Assembly (NCBI GenBank): GCA_001792895.1
Contig: MARA01000042.1
Span: 186,001-250,000, forward strand
Source: Lentinus brumalis
Lineage: Eukaryota > Basidiomycota > Agaricomycetes > Polyporales > Polyporaceae
Direction of reading: 5' to 3'
DNA length: 64,000 bases
Shown here: piece after piece, positions 10,026 through 22,783 of the stretch
How the letters are laid out: every line of letters begins with the position of its first letter
How positions within the stretch are numbered: position 1 is the first letter of the stretch
Position numbers and translations under genes: made by a program
The notes under the pieces: generated by a model
What the model saw: only the letters and a program-made list of their open reading frames with translations
Databases searched by the model: none
Told to the model about the DNA's origin: nothing

Positions 10026-11958
10026 ATGGACACCCTCGACGGTAAGCCGGACGAGCCGTACGCTGCACTTGGACTCGGAGGGCCTCGGGACACGCCTTTT
10101 GTGAAATACAAACATCCCCGCATCGACAGCGTCTGGGCCCTCACCCTGACAGCCGTCCTCTTCATCCTCTTATACTCGGCCCAAGATGTCGTGCCCGTCA
10201 TTCGATTGCCACATGATGTCGGTACCCCCTCCCAGCAGCAGAGTTCGATTGGTATGCTGTGAGTCACTCCAAGCTTCTGCGAGTACAACTTTGAACGAGC
10301 GGGGACCGCTCAGCTCGAGCCATCCAAAGAGGTCAACTGGACGTCATGCTACGACGGACACCTATGCGCACGCCTCCTCCTCCCGCTCGACTATCTCTCT
10401 TTTCACGCGGACGGACCGACAACCGCGATCGCGCTGCGCATGATCCCTGCACCGTCCAGAGGTACAGCGGACTATCGCGGCACAGTCCTCATCAACCCTG
10501 GCGGGCCCGGAGGGTCCGGCACCAACCTCGTCGAGCGCGTAGGCGCAAACATCTCTCGCATCGTCGGACACTCGTTCGATGTGCTCGGGTTCGATCCGCG
10601 AGGGACGGGCGCGAGCACTCCCGCGTGGAGTGCTTTGCATCGCCGGGAGAGCGGGACATCTGGAAATCCCAGGCCGGGCACCAGTTCCTCAACGCGTCGG
10701 ACCACACGTTGGGCATCTACCGGGCCCGCGAGCAGGTCGTTGCGGCGAAGTGCGAGCAGACGATCGGTGGGGAGCTCGGTATCGCGCGGTTCATGAGCAC
10801 CGCGAGCGTGGCTACGGACATGGTCAAGATCACCGAGAAGCTCGGGCAGGAGAAACTGCACTACTGGGGCTTCGTGAGTTGTCCTCGAGTGTTCACGGCC
10901 GTCGTACGACTGACGAACTGAACTTCGATCAGAGCTACGGATCCATTCTCGGACAGTACTTCGCAGCGATGTACCCGGACAAGGTCGCACGCGTCATCAT
11001 TGACGGCGTGTACGACGGGTACAACTACCGTGGCGCCCTGTGGAACTCAAACTTAGCCGACATGGAGGCAGTCATGGACTCGCTGTTCAGCTACTGCCAC
11101 CAGGCTGGCCCTCTTCGCTGCGCCCTCTACGAGTCGACTCCCGACAAGATCCGCGGACGGTACTTCGGCGTCCTCGACGAGGTCGCGCGGAATCCAGTCG
11201 CCGTCCCGCTCGCCGAGCCGCCTGCGGTCCTGACGCGCAAGGCACTGATCACCCAGCTCTTCGCGTCCTCGTACAAGCCGCTCGCGAGTTACGGCACCGT
11301 CGTCGACACCATCCGCGCCATCGAGACACGCAATCAAACGGCGCTCACCGCGCTCGCACGGAAGATCGTCGACCCTACCGAGTGCAGCTGCTCGTCCGGC
11401 GTGCTGCCGTGGCTCGCAGAGAACGACGCGTTCAACGCAATCGCCTGCGGAGACGGCGAAGAGCACCCGTACGACCCCGCGTACTACGCGAAGTACTACG
11501 ATGCGCTCGTCAAGGACTCTCCGCACGCTGGCCCGATCTGGGCCGTGCACTACCTGCAGTGCGCGGAGTGGCGCGTCCGCCCGACGTGGAGGTACACGGG
11601 CCCGCTGGCGGCGGCGGAAACGGCGCACCCGCTCCTGCTCATCTCGCCGCGGTTCGACCCTGTGTGCCCGCTGCGTGACGCGCTGGCCGTGCGGGAGCGC
11701 TATCCGGGAGCGGGGCTGCTCGTGCAGAACTCGCATGGGCACTGCTCGATGTCGGCGCCCTCGCTGTGCACGGCGAAGCATGTGCGGGCGTACATGGAGG
11801 ACGGGACGCTGCCGGAGGAGGGGACGGTGTGCGAGGCGGACGAACTGCCGTTCGTCGGGCCGGTGAGCGATGTCAGCATGATGTCTGTGGACGATCGTGA
11901 GTTGCTGGAAGCGATGCGCGGGTTGTCAGCGATGGTGCCGATGCTTGGCGGCTTGTGA
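10026..11958 (+). pseudogene. Membrane-anchored alpha/beta hydrolase (tripeptidyl aminopeptidase-like, TAP C-terminal domain), frame broken
   Basis: The N-terminus (MDTLDGKPDE) is followed by a single membrane anchor near residues 37-55, then an alpha/beta hydrolase fold. It has an oxyanion region, NPGGPGGSG, and a nucleophile elbow GFSYG, split by an intron at about 10876-10933. A TAP-type C-terminal domain contains the expected Asp (RFDPVCP, near 11655) and His (SHGHC, near 11735). Related fungal enzymes are exopeptidases or hydrolases of the S33 type. The frame changes near 10618: ACT CCC GCG TGG needs one more C to read on into VECFASPGERD. The exon 1-2 junction near 10250-10313 also cannot be joined in frame with ordinary splice sites, and the expected FDW lies in the +1 frame. 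I call it a recent pseudogene. If the assembly has two small errors it would be an ordinary gene. Confidence 0.7.
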
Positions 11959-12256
11959 GCTATGCTGTCTGTAAGGACTATATGTTTTGCATGTTTTTTT
12001 TTGTTTTAGCAGTTCAATGGACAGCTACGGTGGAGGATGGAAGCACTGCCACAATTGATGGTTAAAGGTCGCGCATAGACAACTCGGTACTCATCGAGCA
12101 TCCTGCTACGGTGCGTTGAAGGCACAGGAGGAAACGCGACGTGAAAGGACGGTGATAGACCATTAGAAGAACACAACTATGACAGTACTTTGGACGCAGG
12201 TCACCTCTCTGGCGACGCGCAAAGACGTCGACCTCCCCCGTCTATGGGAAGCACAA

Positions 12257-13460
12257 CTAGTTGCGCATCCTCGTTTTCCCCGTGCGCGCCGTGTCCGGAC
12301 CCGTCCACCTGTCGAATCTCCAGTCGTCCCGCGTGCTCATGTCCATCGCCTTCGCCTTCCACGTCTCCGCGTCCGACGACCACCTCCGCTTGCGCGTGAC
12401 AGCCCGCTCGCGCTTCTGTTTTTGCTCGTCCACCTGCCTCGTCCGCTTGTGCACAGCGAGCCGCTCGAGGCGGCCGACCATCTCCCAGACCTCCCCGGAC
12501 CCGATCCAGCTCTCCTCCTGCCAGAGCGTGCGCTCGCCGACCTCGCGGCGGATCGTCTCGGCGAGCAAGCGCGTGCGGTTGTCCATCTCGATCCCGTTGA
12601 CCCGCATCTCCTCGAGCGCGTCGCACGCCCCGCGCAGGTCGCGGAAGCACTGCCAGCGCGTCTCGACGAGCTCGTTGTACGCCGGCGTCGTGCACCCATA
12701 CACGAACGAGGCGACCGACAGACTCCGCGCGTGCTCGAACATCGCCAGCGCGAGGTGCGGGTCCTTGTACTTGTCCCGGAACGTGCGCATGAGCGCAGCG
12801 ATGAGGTGGGGGTAGAATGCGGGCTGCAGCTGGAGCGCCCCGAGTTTGCGGGCAGAGCGGGAAGGCTTTGCGTCCGGGGAGTCACCCTCGGCGGCCTCCA
12901 TGGCGCGCCGGGCTTCCTCCTCATAGCGCTGGGACTCACCGAACACCTCGCGCATGGCCCACTCGAGGAGCTGCAGGTCCGTCTCGCACAGCTCCATCTC
13001 CTCCTTCTTCCGGTCGAGCTCCTCGTCCACCTCCGACGTCCAGCGGGGCCGCTTCGAATGGCGAAGCCTGCTGAAGAGATTGCTCATCGCAGACGAGTGC
13101 TGGCCGACACCGGCGGCGCCCTGCGAGCCGGCAGCGGCGTTTGCGTCGAAGATGGTGTTGAACATGTCGGCGAACGCCTGGCTTTCCCGCTGCGTCATCG
13201 CGATCGCACGGTGCTGTTTTGAGCCCTCGGCATATCCTGTCGGGTGGTACTTGAGGCTGCGGACGTTCGCAGTGGAGGGCTGGGTGGTGACGGCGGAGCT
13301 TTTGACGTCCTCGAAGATGTTGTCCCACGGAGATGCATCCGGAGAAAATATGGACGATGGGGAGCTGAAGGAAGTGGTAAGTACGATACACGACTCTTGC
13401 GGGACACGACACGCACCCTGACGATGTAGAATAGCGTTGCTGGCGTATCCCCGCAGCCAT
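12257..13460 (-). CDS. Mtf2-like mitochondrial protein
   Basis: There are two exons: 13417-13460, then 12257-13364 after a 52-base intron (GTGCGT...CAG). The start MAAGIRQQRYSTSS is a short basic, Ser-rich mitochondrial targeting signal ending in a typical cleavage context. Downstream is a PWDNIFEDV motif, then a helical repeat-like region (ALAMFEHARSLS, YNELVETRWQCFRDL, ALEEMRVNGIEMDNRTR) that I associate with the C-terminal domain of fungal Mtf2/Nam1. Those proteins assist mitochondrial RNA handling and translation next to the RNA polymerase. The last 60 residues are basic and Trp-rich. The upstream in-frame extension has no ATG, so 13458-13460 is the start. The gene converges on the hydrolase, with 298 bases between their stops. 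The family assignment is from remembered motifs. Confidence 0.75.
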
Positions 13461-14970
13461 TGCGCCCTCCGCTTTTGAAAGAGAAGCTGACGGACTGTCA
13501 GTCAACAGTCACGCGAGAAGTGATACCGTACATACCTGAGAGACACCGACCAGTGATACACGGGCATACCCTCGCAAAAGACTGCATAGCAAGCATTCTA
13601 GACACGAGACAGTAGAATGAGGGAGGGAGGGGGGGAGATGGTGATGGCAGGAAGGCAGGGTCGTTATGCGCGTCTAGAGACAATCTACTTACTCGAGTAC
13701 TAATAAAGCGTGTACTACAAATTGATGGCAATAGTAATGACATAGATACAACTTGAATTCCGCTTCCTCCCCCTACTTCTGCCTGCATCTACCCATTGAG
13801 ATACATGTAAACGACTCCAGTAATCTGACCGAACCTTGCTTGCCTTTCACACCACCAGATCTTTGACCGCCATGTCCAGTCGAAAAGCCCCTACCTTCGA
13901 TACGGCTGTCGTATAGCATGAAGGTCCGTACCAGTTCGAAGCATTTCATCTCAGGCAACCGACTGAGAGGTATCGAGCAGCGGACAGTCTGTCACATGTC
14001 AACCCGCGCAGGGGTGCGGCCTTGAAAGATTTTTGTCATATCGGACTAGTTCGCGCAAGACCGCTAGGAACAAGAACCAAGCAACATCCCGAACTAGCTG
14101 TTCGTGAGCCCGGGTACCATGATGGACGTTAAGTAAGTAGTCACGCTGAATTGCGGAAGGACGTACAAGTTGGACTGCACTAAACGGAGGGGGTGCATTG
14201 TCGAGGCTCTGTGCCGCTTGTCCGTAACACTCCCCGAGTGGAAGAGCAGGCGAAGGCCACGGCGACTTGTTGTAGGAGTGACGATGTGTAAGTAAGTGGC
14301 CTGTTATCTTCTTGCTCAGTCACCGCGCGGCAGATTGAGACCGAACACCTGACACGCTGACACTGTATCATATGTAGTTTCGCCGCCCATGACAAGTTCG
14401 ATGATGTGTCAGTTGGCGCGAAGAGTACCTCTCAGGTCCTCTCTGCGGCAGAGTATGTCCGCGCCGAGGAGTGCCGTCATGTCTTGGGAGATGCTGGGTA
14501 TGATATTGATTTCTAGGCAAGAACTTCCTTCGCATCGGCGGTCCGCCCACCTCAATGCGCGACATGCGAGGATGGTGCCTGGCCGAACGAGGAAGATCGT
14601 GGTGAGGTCTACTTACAAGGTGCGTCCGCTGCAGTTCGGACAAGGTGCACTCGTGCGCTCTGCATTTGCCCACTCACCGCGGTCGGCCTCCGGTTACTTG
14701 AGAGGCAAAGCAACCACATGCCCTTGAATCTGGTCCGGTGCGTAGCGCGCTCGAAGCGTTTTGATCGGTAAGGATCATTTTGATTTTGCGCCCATCCCCT
14801 CCCATCCCTCAAGTCCTCCGCCGGCTGACTGATAACATTCTCGATTGGACCATTTTCATCCGCGAGTACTTAGGCCCCTGGCGATCAGCAAGTGCCCAGT
14901 GTCCTCTTCCCTCAGCAGCATACAGTCTGGTCAGATATCTTCTGCGGGGCGAATTCGCGGGATATCCCCG
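13461..14970. other. 1.5-kb intergenic stretch, no gene recognised
   Basis: This lies between two divergent genes (Mtf2-like on minus, MFS on plus), so it must hold both promoters. A purine tract (GAGGGAGGGAGGGGGGAG) lies near 13618-13636. The ORFs here are short and carry no motif I recognise. Confidence 0.5.
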
Positions 14971-17127
14971 ATGGAAGGATTCGACGACAAGTTACCCGAC
15001 AGCTCGCGGGTCTCCGTTACCAAGTCTACCGCCAGCGCGACGGTGGAGGATTCGACGTCTCCGCCACAGGCAGGCCATTGTGCCCACGATGCACCGACAA
15101 AGACACCGACAAACATAGATTTTCCTGAAGGTGGCCTGACGGCATGGCTCACTGTGCTTGGAGCGTACGCCTATTCTTTGGGTCGTGGCCGGATCACTGG
15201 CAGTTCTGACTTGGAATCTAGTTTCTTCGTGCAGGCTTGCGCCTTCGGGTCCGTTCAAGTCGTTCATGCCTAAGTTGGTCGCTGACCGCTATGTCCTCAT
15301 AGGTACACAACGTCATTCGGCGTGTACCAAGGCAAGTACATACCGGCTTGGTCAGCAACATTGCGGATGTGCAATATTCTGACGTGCCGACAGACTTCTA
15401 CGCCCGAGCGTACCTGAGCAACGAGTCATCTTCAGCGATCTCGTATGTGCCTTGTTCTGCACAAGGCGTCAGCCTCTGACCACTACTCTTTTCTAGCTGG
15501 ATTGGCAGTATCAACGCGTTCCTAGTCATCGCATCAAGCCTGTTCGTCGGCCCCTTGTTCGACCGCGGATACTTGTGAGAATTCCACACCGATAATCCGT
15601 GGTATATGCTGACAAGCGCCGGCTCGTAGCTATCACCTACTATATGGAGGCTCCGCCCTACTGGCCTTTTCGTTGTTCATGCACTCTCTCGCCAAGCCAG
15701 ACGCGTTCTATCAGGTATGTCATCTCATATGATCCCCGACAGTATAGTAACCCTTCCCCTTTGTCAATTAGATCCTCCTGAGCCAGGGTATCGGTGCAGG
15801 TCTTGGGGCGGGAATGCTCTACCTGCCCAGTCTCTCCGTGGTCGCCCACTACTTCCAACGCCGTCGCGCCCTGGCGATGACCATGGTCTCATCCGGCTCC
15901 TCCATAGGCGCAGTCGTGCACCCGGTCATGCTGAACAATCTGCTGAACAATCCGTCGATTGGCTTCGCCGTTGCCGCGCGTGCCAATGCAGGCCTCATTG
16001 CGGGACTTCTCCTCATTTCTTGCTTTCTCATGCGCGCGAGGGTCGCCCCGCCGAAGAAGCACGTCAACTTGTGGGCAGTAGCAAAGCGTTTCTCCAAGGA
16101 CAAACCGTATGTTTTTGCAGCGCTCGGGTGAGTCATCGTATCGCAGGGTCCAGGGCATCCGGGCTTATAGTTGGGGAATAATCTAGGATGTCCCTTTTCA
16201 TCGTCGGCTTCTACTTCCCGCTGTTCTACCTCCAACTAGATGCTGTTAAACATGGTGTCGATGAGGGCTTTGCTTTCTACTCGGTAAGCCCGCCTTTTCC
16301 ACAGTATACATCCTGAGTGCGACTCTTACATGTACATTTCAGCTCGTCATCTTAAACGCATGCAGCTTCTTAGGCCGAGTCTCGCCTGGCTTCGTCGCGA
16401 ACAAGGTCGGCACTGGGAACATCATCGTCGTATTCACCTTTATCTGCGTCGCGACGATCTTCGGCCTCATCGGTCTGAGCAGTGTCGCGAGCGTCGTTGT
16501 AATTGCTGTCATCTACGGCTTGGCGTCGGGAGTCTGTGAGTATTCCATGTTGGCCTAGCTTCGGCAACACTAGGCTAACCGCATGACTGCCTAGATATCA
16601 CGATGCTGGCCCCGTTCCTTGCCACTCTCACCGATGATTTCTCTGAGTTAGGGTATGTTACCCGATCACTGAACGAATGATACTGAATCATCCGAACTCA
16701 CGCGTCAACCAGAGCACGTATGGGACTCGCATTCTTCGGCTGCGGTAGGTGTGCCTCACCTGGTCGCTGTTCTGGTGGACTGATCATGCGCGCTTCTATC
16801 GACAGGTGTAGGAAGTCTCATTGGTGAGTGAAGGTGATCTGCTTGCTCGATACGCCATTAGCGCTAACCGCAGCATGACTTTGGTGATAGGAACGCCAAT
16901 TTCGGGCGCGTTACTAACCACCGACTACATCTGGTGGAGACCTGCCGTGTTCAGCGGGGTGAGCATCTGCCAGAAACTGTCGCGTGTCGACAAACGTTCT
17001 CACAATACTTGACCGCGGCCAGATCATGGCATTCGCAGGGTGGTGCTGCTATGTGACCTCAGTCATTCTGCATCGCCGTCGAGAGCAGCGCCAACGTCGG
17101 AACGACATCCCAAACGAGAAGGCGTGA
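14971..17127 (+). CDS. MFS transporter, monocarboxylate-porter type
   Basis: A many-exon gene starting MEGFDDKLPD. After an acidic, Ser/Thr-rich cytosolic N-terminus comes FPEGGLTAWLTVLGA, the first membrane segment of the fungal monocarboxylate transporter (MCT/MCH) family. Later segments include SFGVYQDFY, SWIGSINAFL, GPLFDRGY (loop 2-3 motif), a Gly-rich helix (LSQGIGAGLGAGMLYLPS) and YFQRRRALAM. A second six-helix half begins MSLFIVGFYFPLFY and ends at about TPISGAL and DYIWWRPAVFSG. The tail is basic and stops at TGA 17125-17127. At least ten short introns are needed, with exon 1 at 14971-15164 and exon 2 at 15222-15248. One intron after CAAG near 15331 appears to use a GC-AG pair. Substrates in the family are small organic acids or riboflavin; the real one is unknown. 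Confidence 0.9.
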
Positions 17128-18103
17128 ATGAGCTTGGTGACTGGACACGAGGTAATGACTATAGACGAGTAAGTATCAATGCTCAGCGACACCCAGGTTG
17201 TGTAATGCCAACTTGCGACGAAGCTCCTGAGAGGCGACTCCTATATAAGCTACGACCGTGGACCGCGTGGTGAGTGTATCTAGTTCCGATTCTGCTAGAG
17301 GCGAGAATCTGCGCATCTTCTCGTCGAGAGAGTTGGCATGCAAGGTGTCACTGACGTGGCACCGTTCGCCATTCTGAGCCGCTCCGAGTCCGTCGTGGAC
17401 TCATGGCGAAGGCTCTTGAGGCAGGCTCACGGTGACGCTTGGCTCCGACTTCGCGCTTCAGCTTCGAATTTTCCCACAAGGTTATGCTGCGCAGAGTCTA
17501 CGTGTTTTGCCGCCCCATAGGCATTCGACGATCATAGGTACAAGGGTGTGGACGTTGCACCAACACACGATGGTCGCCACCGAGCGTCAGCGGTAACGTC
17601 AAACTCGCACGAGGCGTACTACTACAGGTTAGATCAGAAACTTGAAGTCGGACGTCTCTCGCATCGCCAGTTACTTATAGCACGGCTATGCGATTCGAGG
17701 GATGTCTGGACTTATCTTCCTGCAAATAGTCTCAGTCATAGCCTAGTCGCCGATTCAACGCCGATGCCTCGAGATCGCCCATCAGTGATAAACCACACGC
17801 AGCCGCATAGTTCCGCCTTTCCGGCTGATCATCAGCCTAGTTGGGCGACCTCATTGTCTGATTGCGGCTCCTTACATATTCCTGCCCTGGTGAGCTAGGG
17901 TGAGCTGTGTACAGTGGACATCCGGTGCAACGGCGGTGGGATATTTGATAACTCAATTGCATATTCTTGTCACCCTATTGCTAATGACACTGGCGTTTTC
18001 ATGGCGGAACATCTACATGATGGCTGTATGACAGCGGCATAATCCGACGTATAATAGTGAGCGCAGTCCACCCCCTCTGCGTCGTTTCTCCCCACTCACA
18101 ACT
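17128..18103. other. 1-kb intergenic stretch, nothing recognised
   Basis: No ORF with family resemblance, no tRNA and no clear repeat was seen. It contains the promoter of gene A on its right. Confidence 0.5.
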
Positions 18104-21100
18104 ATGCCGTCGCTCTTTATAAAGCACAAAGATACCTCCCCTCCGGAACCGCCAACTTCGCTTACGCCCGACATTGACCATCCCAATCCGCCTGACATCA
18201 GTTTCCCTCAGCCACAACTAGGCGGTGACAACGAGGATCTTGAAAGCACGAAGAAGTTGGACGATGCATTCAGATCTATCAGTGATGCCAATCTCGGGGT
18301 TCAGAAGTACGAAGGGAGCAAGTCACTCAAAATCCTAAACAAATCAGGTACGTCAATACGTCAACTCGCGATGCGTACGCCGACCTCAACCCGGTCGGCG
18401 TCGTCCTCTCACCAAACGTTTAGTATGAGCATAGGGTGACTGATTGTGGCGATAGGTGATGCATTGAGTGTGATCCAGACCGACGTCACTACCGCGCAGA
18501 GCTATTCGTCGCCGATGAAGTCAGCATATGAGAGCGATGCTATGAAGCTCGTACGCGAAGGCGTCAACACCCTCATCGACAGTCTTCCGGGATTGGTCAA
18601 AGCATTGGACGAGGTCGCCAAACTGCACCCATTCATCGGAAGTGAGTCTGTCGTTCATTGTGTAACACAAGTCATAACTGTACCCGCAGTTGCCGTTAGC
18701 GCGTTCCGCGTCGTTGTGGAACTCGACATCAAGCGACGCGACAACGATAAGAAGATCGGGGTGCTGTTCGCTGAGATGAAGGACATGATGGAAGCACTAC
18801 TGCAGTAAGCTTACTCTCAATCTCGTATTTCTGGTACGCTTATATGGTATTTCGAGACTTCGCTCGATCAAGGACGAAGAGACGATAGGTCCCGACGGCA
18901 TGACCATCAAAGCTCGCATGCAAGAGCTCGTCAAGCAGGCAGCAGACGAAATCAAAAGTTGCGCGAACGCGTGCGACACCTACTCAAAGAAGAGGCTTAT
19001 CGTGAAGGTCATCAAGGGGTCCGTCTGGGATAGCACTCTCAAGGGCTTCATCGACGCCTTCGCCAGCCGGCGGAAGGCCTTCACGTTCGCCCTCTCCATC
19101 CATATCGGTGTCGGAGTCGACGATGCGAACCGCAGGCTGAAGCTCATCGACGCGAAGATCGACATTGTGCTAGAGTTTTTCGCGAAAGCCGTCACTCCAG
19201 AGCAACAGGAGCTGGCGCTTCTCGTACAGAAGAAGGGCGGACCGACAGCAGTCATGGGCGACAACGGTACTCTCAAGGAGCTGTTGAAGTTCAAGCCGTC
19301 ATCGGCCATGAGCGTAACGAAGAGGGATGGTGCCGAGCATAAGATCCACGACGTTGGTGGGGACGACTTGACCGTCGTCAAGGAAGAGCTATTCGACAGT
19401 CCGGAGCTGGCGATCAGGAAGAACCTGGATGTCTTCGAGCGGAAGTTCAAGATGCAGCAGAGGGAGCTCACGGAGGAGGTAAAGAGGGTGATTCACCACG
19501 AAGGCGACCGCGTCATCGAGGCAGTAACATCTGGCCCTCACGAAAGGATCGTTGACCCAGTGAGTGAACTTTGCGATCTCGCGCTTTGAGTCGCTTTGGT
19601 TGACGCCTCAATAGGACATACACGCAATCTGGAAGGAAATGGTCGGTGCATCACGAGCGAGTTTCGTGGACACGCTGATGTGAACTCTTCGACTACAGCG
19701 CTGGCCCGGGCACGTCAAGGCTCGACATTTCGTTCTGGCGCTCCGCGACTTCTACCGCGAGCAGTTGGAGGTCAAGAAGCGCAAGATACACGGACAGGAA
19801 GACGTTGAATCCCGGCTTAATGATCAGGATGAGTGGGCTCTGGAGTACGTCAGCCTTTCCAAGGTACAAGCCATCTCAGAGGCGATCGACGACGACGCCT
19901 CCGGCTTTGTCACGATCGCAGAAGTCAATCAATTCACGACTTCGCGTCCGAAGGACTGGAGGTGCGTAACCTACGATCTTTTACTAATATCGTGATCTTG
20001 ATGTCACGTCCCAGCCTTCCGCACTGGATCGCGTACTGGGCAGTCGGTGGGATCTAATCACTGCTTTACTGACGAAACTCCGACTCACATACCTTGCAGG
20101 ATGGCATATGACGGCCCAGGATTACAGGGAAAAAATTGTCGACATCTTCGCCAAGATGTTCTCGATACGCCCTCTTATACACCCGGCGAACCGGAATGCC
20201 GTTGACCAGTATTTGCGGGCTGTGTGGCAGAGTGTCTGCACACTCACCTCATCCCTGGTGACCACGACCTATCCGGATGCCCTCCAGGAGCGCTTTAAAA
20301 GCTATGTCGAATCAGAGGAGCAGCGACTGCGAGAGGGCCTAGAAACCGTCAAGTACGACATCGACGCCATGGACACGCTATCGTTGATCATGGGTCCTGG
20401 GCGAGTAGAGAAGGTGAGCATCCTCCACACATGAGTCGCTCTTGTGCCGACGGGGAAGTCATAGCACTTGTTCCCACTGCTTTCCCTACTCCTTCAACGC
20501 GACTTCGAGATCTTCCGTGTCTGCCGTACGAGGGTCATTCACACGGACGAGTTGTGGGACTCCGCCGACACCATCATCTACGTGCTCGATGCCGTGAGAG
20601 ACCGCTACAGAGATCTTATGGGTGAGTGGCACAGATCCTTCCGCGGCTGGCAGATGAGTTAAAACTGTTTTACCCTGTAGCTATCTTCAAGCAGCAAAAC
20701 CTGGATCCCAAGACCCAATTTAAGATCCATGCGAGCGAGCTGGTGAAGTTGCAGCCGACCATTCTTCGATGCCCACGATCTCACATTCCCACAGTTCGAC
20801 TATTGGCATGATGACAAAGAGTTCTGGTCGCTGACGAAATTGAAGGAGTACACGTTCTACGAGCTTGAGTACGATGACGAGAAAGAAGACCAGAACGTCG
20901 ACGTGGGCAAGCTCTTGAATTACCCTGCTGCCTCGGATGATCTCTATGTCCTTCCGGCCGACATCCTCTCGGAACACGATGCCCAAGCTGATGAGGCCGT
21001 CCGCCTGATGTCTGTCTCTGTACTTCTGAGCTTACCACATGTTTACTGACCGCTTGCCCGTATGCGTACAGACTTGGTCGATGGTACGGATACCAGTCTG

Positions 21101-22612
21101 GGTCGTCGCGGTTTCCCCTGGGGACGATGGCGACATGGTGCTTCCATGCCTCGGCGGACCACGGCTCGTACGAGGCAAGCTCAGTCGGTGCGCAAGGGAC
21201 GACCTTCACGCTCCTGGGCGGATACAGGACGAAAGACGACGGGACGATCGAGTACTCCTTCTCCCGGACGTACGCTGCGCGACTTACGAAGGTGTACTTC
21301 GTGGGCACACTTGACGAGGACGGGGTGACACTCTCCGGGAAGTGGGGGTATAGTCTTGAGAAGATGGAGTACGCCTACTGGTACAAACGCAACGTCGCGC
21401 CTGAAATCCTCGTCGCGCGACCGCCGCCCACTGAGTTCGAGAAGAACAGAGTTCGCGCGTTGTGGAACTACGCACTCACGTATTCACGGGACGAGGCGCG
21501 TCGGAAGCTGTGCTCCTGGTCGTATCTCAAGGAGCGACGTGACATGCGGAAGGAGTATCTGGAGCTGCTGGAGCGCGAGGTTGACGATCTCTCGACGGAA
21601 GAAGATATCGAGAGGTTCATGTACCTCGATCGCAAGAGCACATACGACGACGTCCGTTGCTTCTACTTCCTCCAGAACTACCGTCAACGTCCCAAGCCAG
21701 CGCATTTGTGAGTCACCCGCTCACTCTGTAATCCGCTTGAACTTTCACATGTCGAATCGCTCACTTGAACCATGCAGCGGCATCATATGCGACTGTTGCG
21801 GCGAACACATCTACGGTACTCGGGTGGTCTGTATGAGCTGCGGGACAAGCTTCACATTCGACTTCTGTGACAAGCCCGCGTGTCTGACCGGGACCGTCAA
21901 GGCCCGCGACGACGCTGAGACTCCTCACCTGCCTACTCATGACTTGGTCAAGATCCGAACCAACATCCTGCATCACCGCGAGATTGGAAAGGTCCTACGC
22001 AACTCGACAGAGGGTCTCAAACGCGCCAAAACGCTGCTGGAGAGAGCTGCCAAACCTGCAGCTGCCGGTGACGCGAACAGCGACGGCGGAGAGCATCAGG
22101 ACGTCGGGGCACCGAGCGAGCGCCGCGCGAATCCTTCGAGCCCGAAAGCCATTCGCCGCGACTCGTCGGACCCCTCGGACTCATCAGATACGAAGGATGA
22201 GGCTGAGGCTCCAGTCCTGACCTGCGTCTCCTGCTCCGAGCCCATCATCCAGCCTTGTATGTATTGCATCGACTGCCCCGGTAAGTTATTTGCTTTGCTC
22301 TGTTCATCGTTGTGCATCGTCTCATTCAGTCCCCGTGGAACAGAGGACGCGAACATCTTCGTCTGCCAGTCATGCGAGGACCAAAAGGGCGGCGTGACGG
22401 CGGGCGACCACCAAGCGACCCACACGCTCGTCCGCTGCCTTGAGCCCCCTGCAGACGAGGACAACCATGAGGACAACGTCACGGAGAAACGGGTCGCAGC
22501 GCTCGAGTCCCAGATATCCGCGCTGACGTCTCAGATAGACAGGATGGAAAAGCTGCTGCAGTCGCTCGCTCTCGGACGCGCAACTGACTCTTCAATTGCA
22601 AACGGCGCATGA
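18104..22612 (+). CDS. Large multidomain protein A: helical N-domain, EF-hand, beta domain, two ZZ-like fingers, coiled coil
   Basis: A gene of about a dozen exons encoding roughly 1,250 residues. The start MPSLFIKHKD leads a Pro-rich head. The first domain is helical (DALSVIQTDV; AFRVVVELDIKRRDNDKKIG; MKDMMEALLQL; CANACDTYSKKRL) and resembles N-terminal bundles of fungal STAND-type or MLKL/HeLo-like proteins; that resemblance is inference. A canonical EF-hand loop, DDDASGFVTIAE, lies at 19888-19923 with Asp1, Asp3, Ser5, Thr9 and Glu12 all present. A helical stretch follows, then a Gly/Trp beta-rich domain (about 21080-21400; GRWYGYQ, VYFVGTL, LSGKWGY). Two Cys/His clusters of ZZ type come next: CDCC...CMSC...CDKPAC...HLPTH from about 21787, and CVSC...CMYCIDC...CQSC from about 22228. 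A C-terminal heptad coiled coil ends the protein. Its paralogue B lies at 29.4-33.5 kb. Function unknown; calcium and zinc binding are predicted. Confidence 0.85.
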
Positions 22613-22783
22613 TCGGAAGGGACATCACTGCATACACCACTGTATCTCATATGTTCTACTAGCATACGCCATCTCAAGATCTCACGGATTGCATCTATTA
22701 TCATATCTGCACGCTGCGATGCGAAGTCAGGTCTACGCGTCAGGGTATCATATATATAACTGTACCAAAAGAATCTAGCACCT

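Noticed and set aside
11053..11781. 242-codon minus-strand ORF and a 212-codon plus-strand ORF at 11040-11678
   Set aside because: Both are Arg-rich shadows of the GC-rich hydrolase exon.
12179..13222. 347-codon plus-strand ORF, Arg/Leu/Pro-rich
   Set aside because: Antisense shadow of the Mtf2-like gene. The minus strand has the conserved motifs, a targeting signal and a normal intron.
13461..13505. Upstream extension of the Mtf2-like protein
   Set aside because: The longer reading begins at TTG, not ATG; the ATG at 13460 already gives a good targeting signal.
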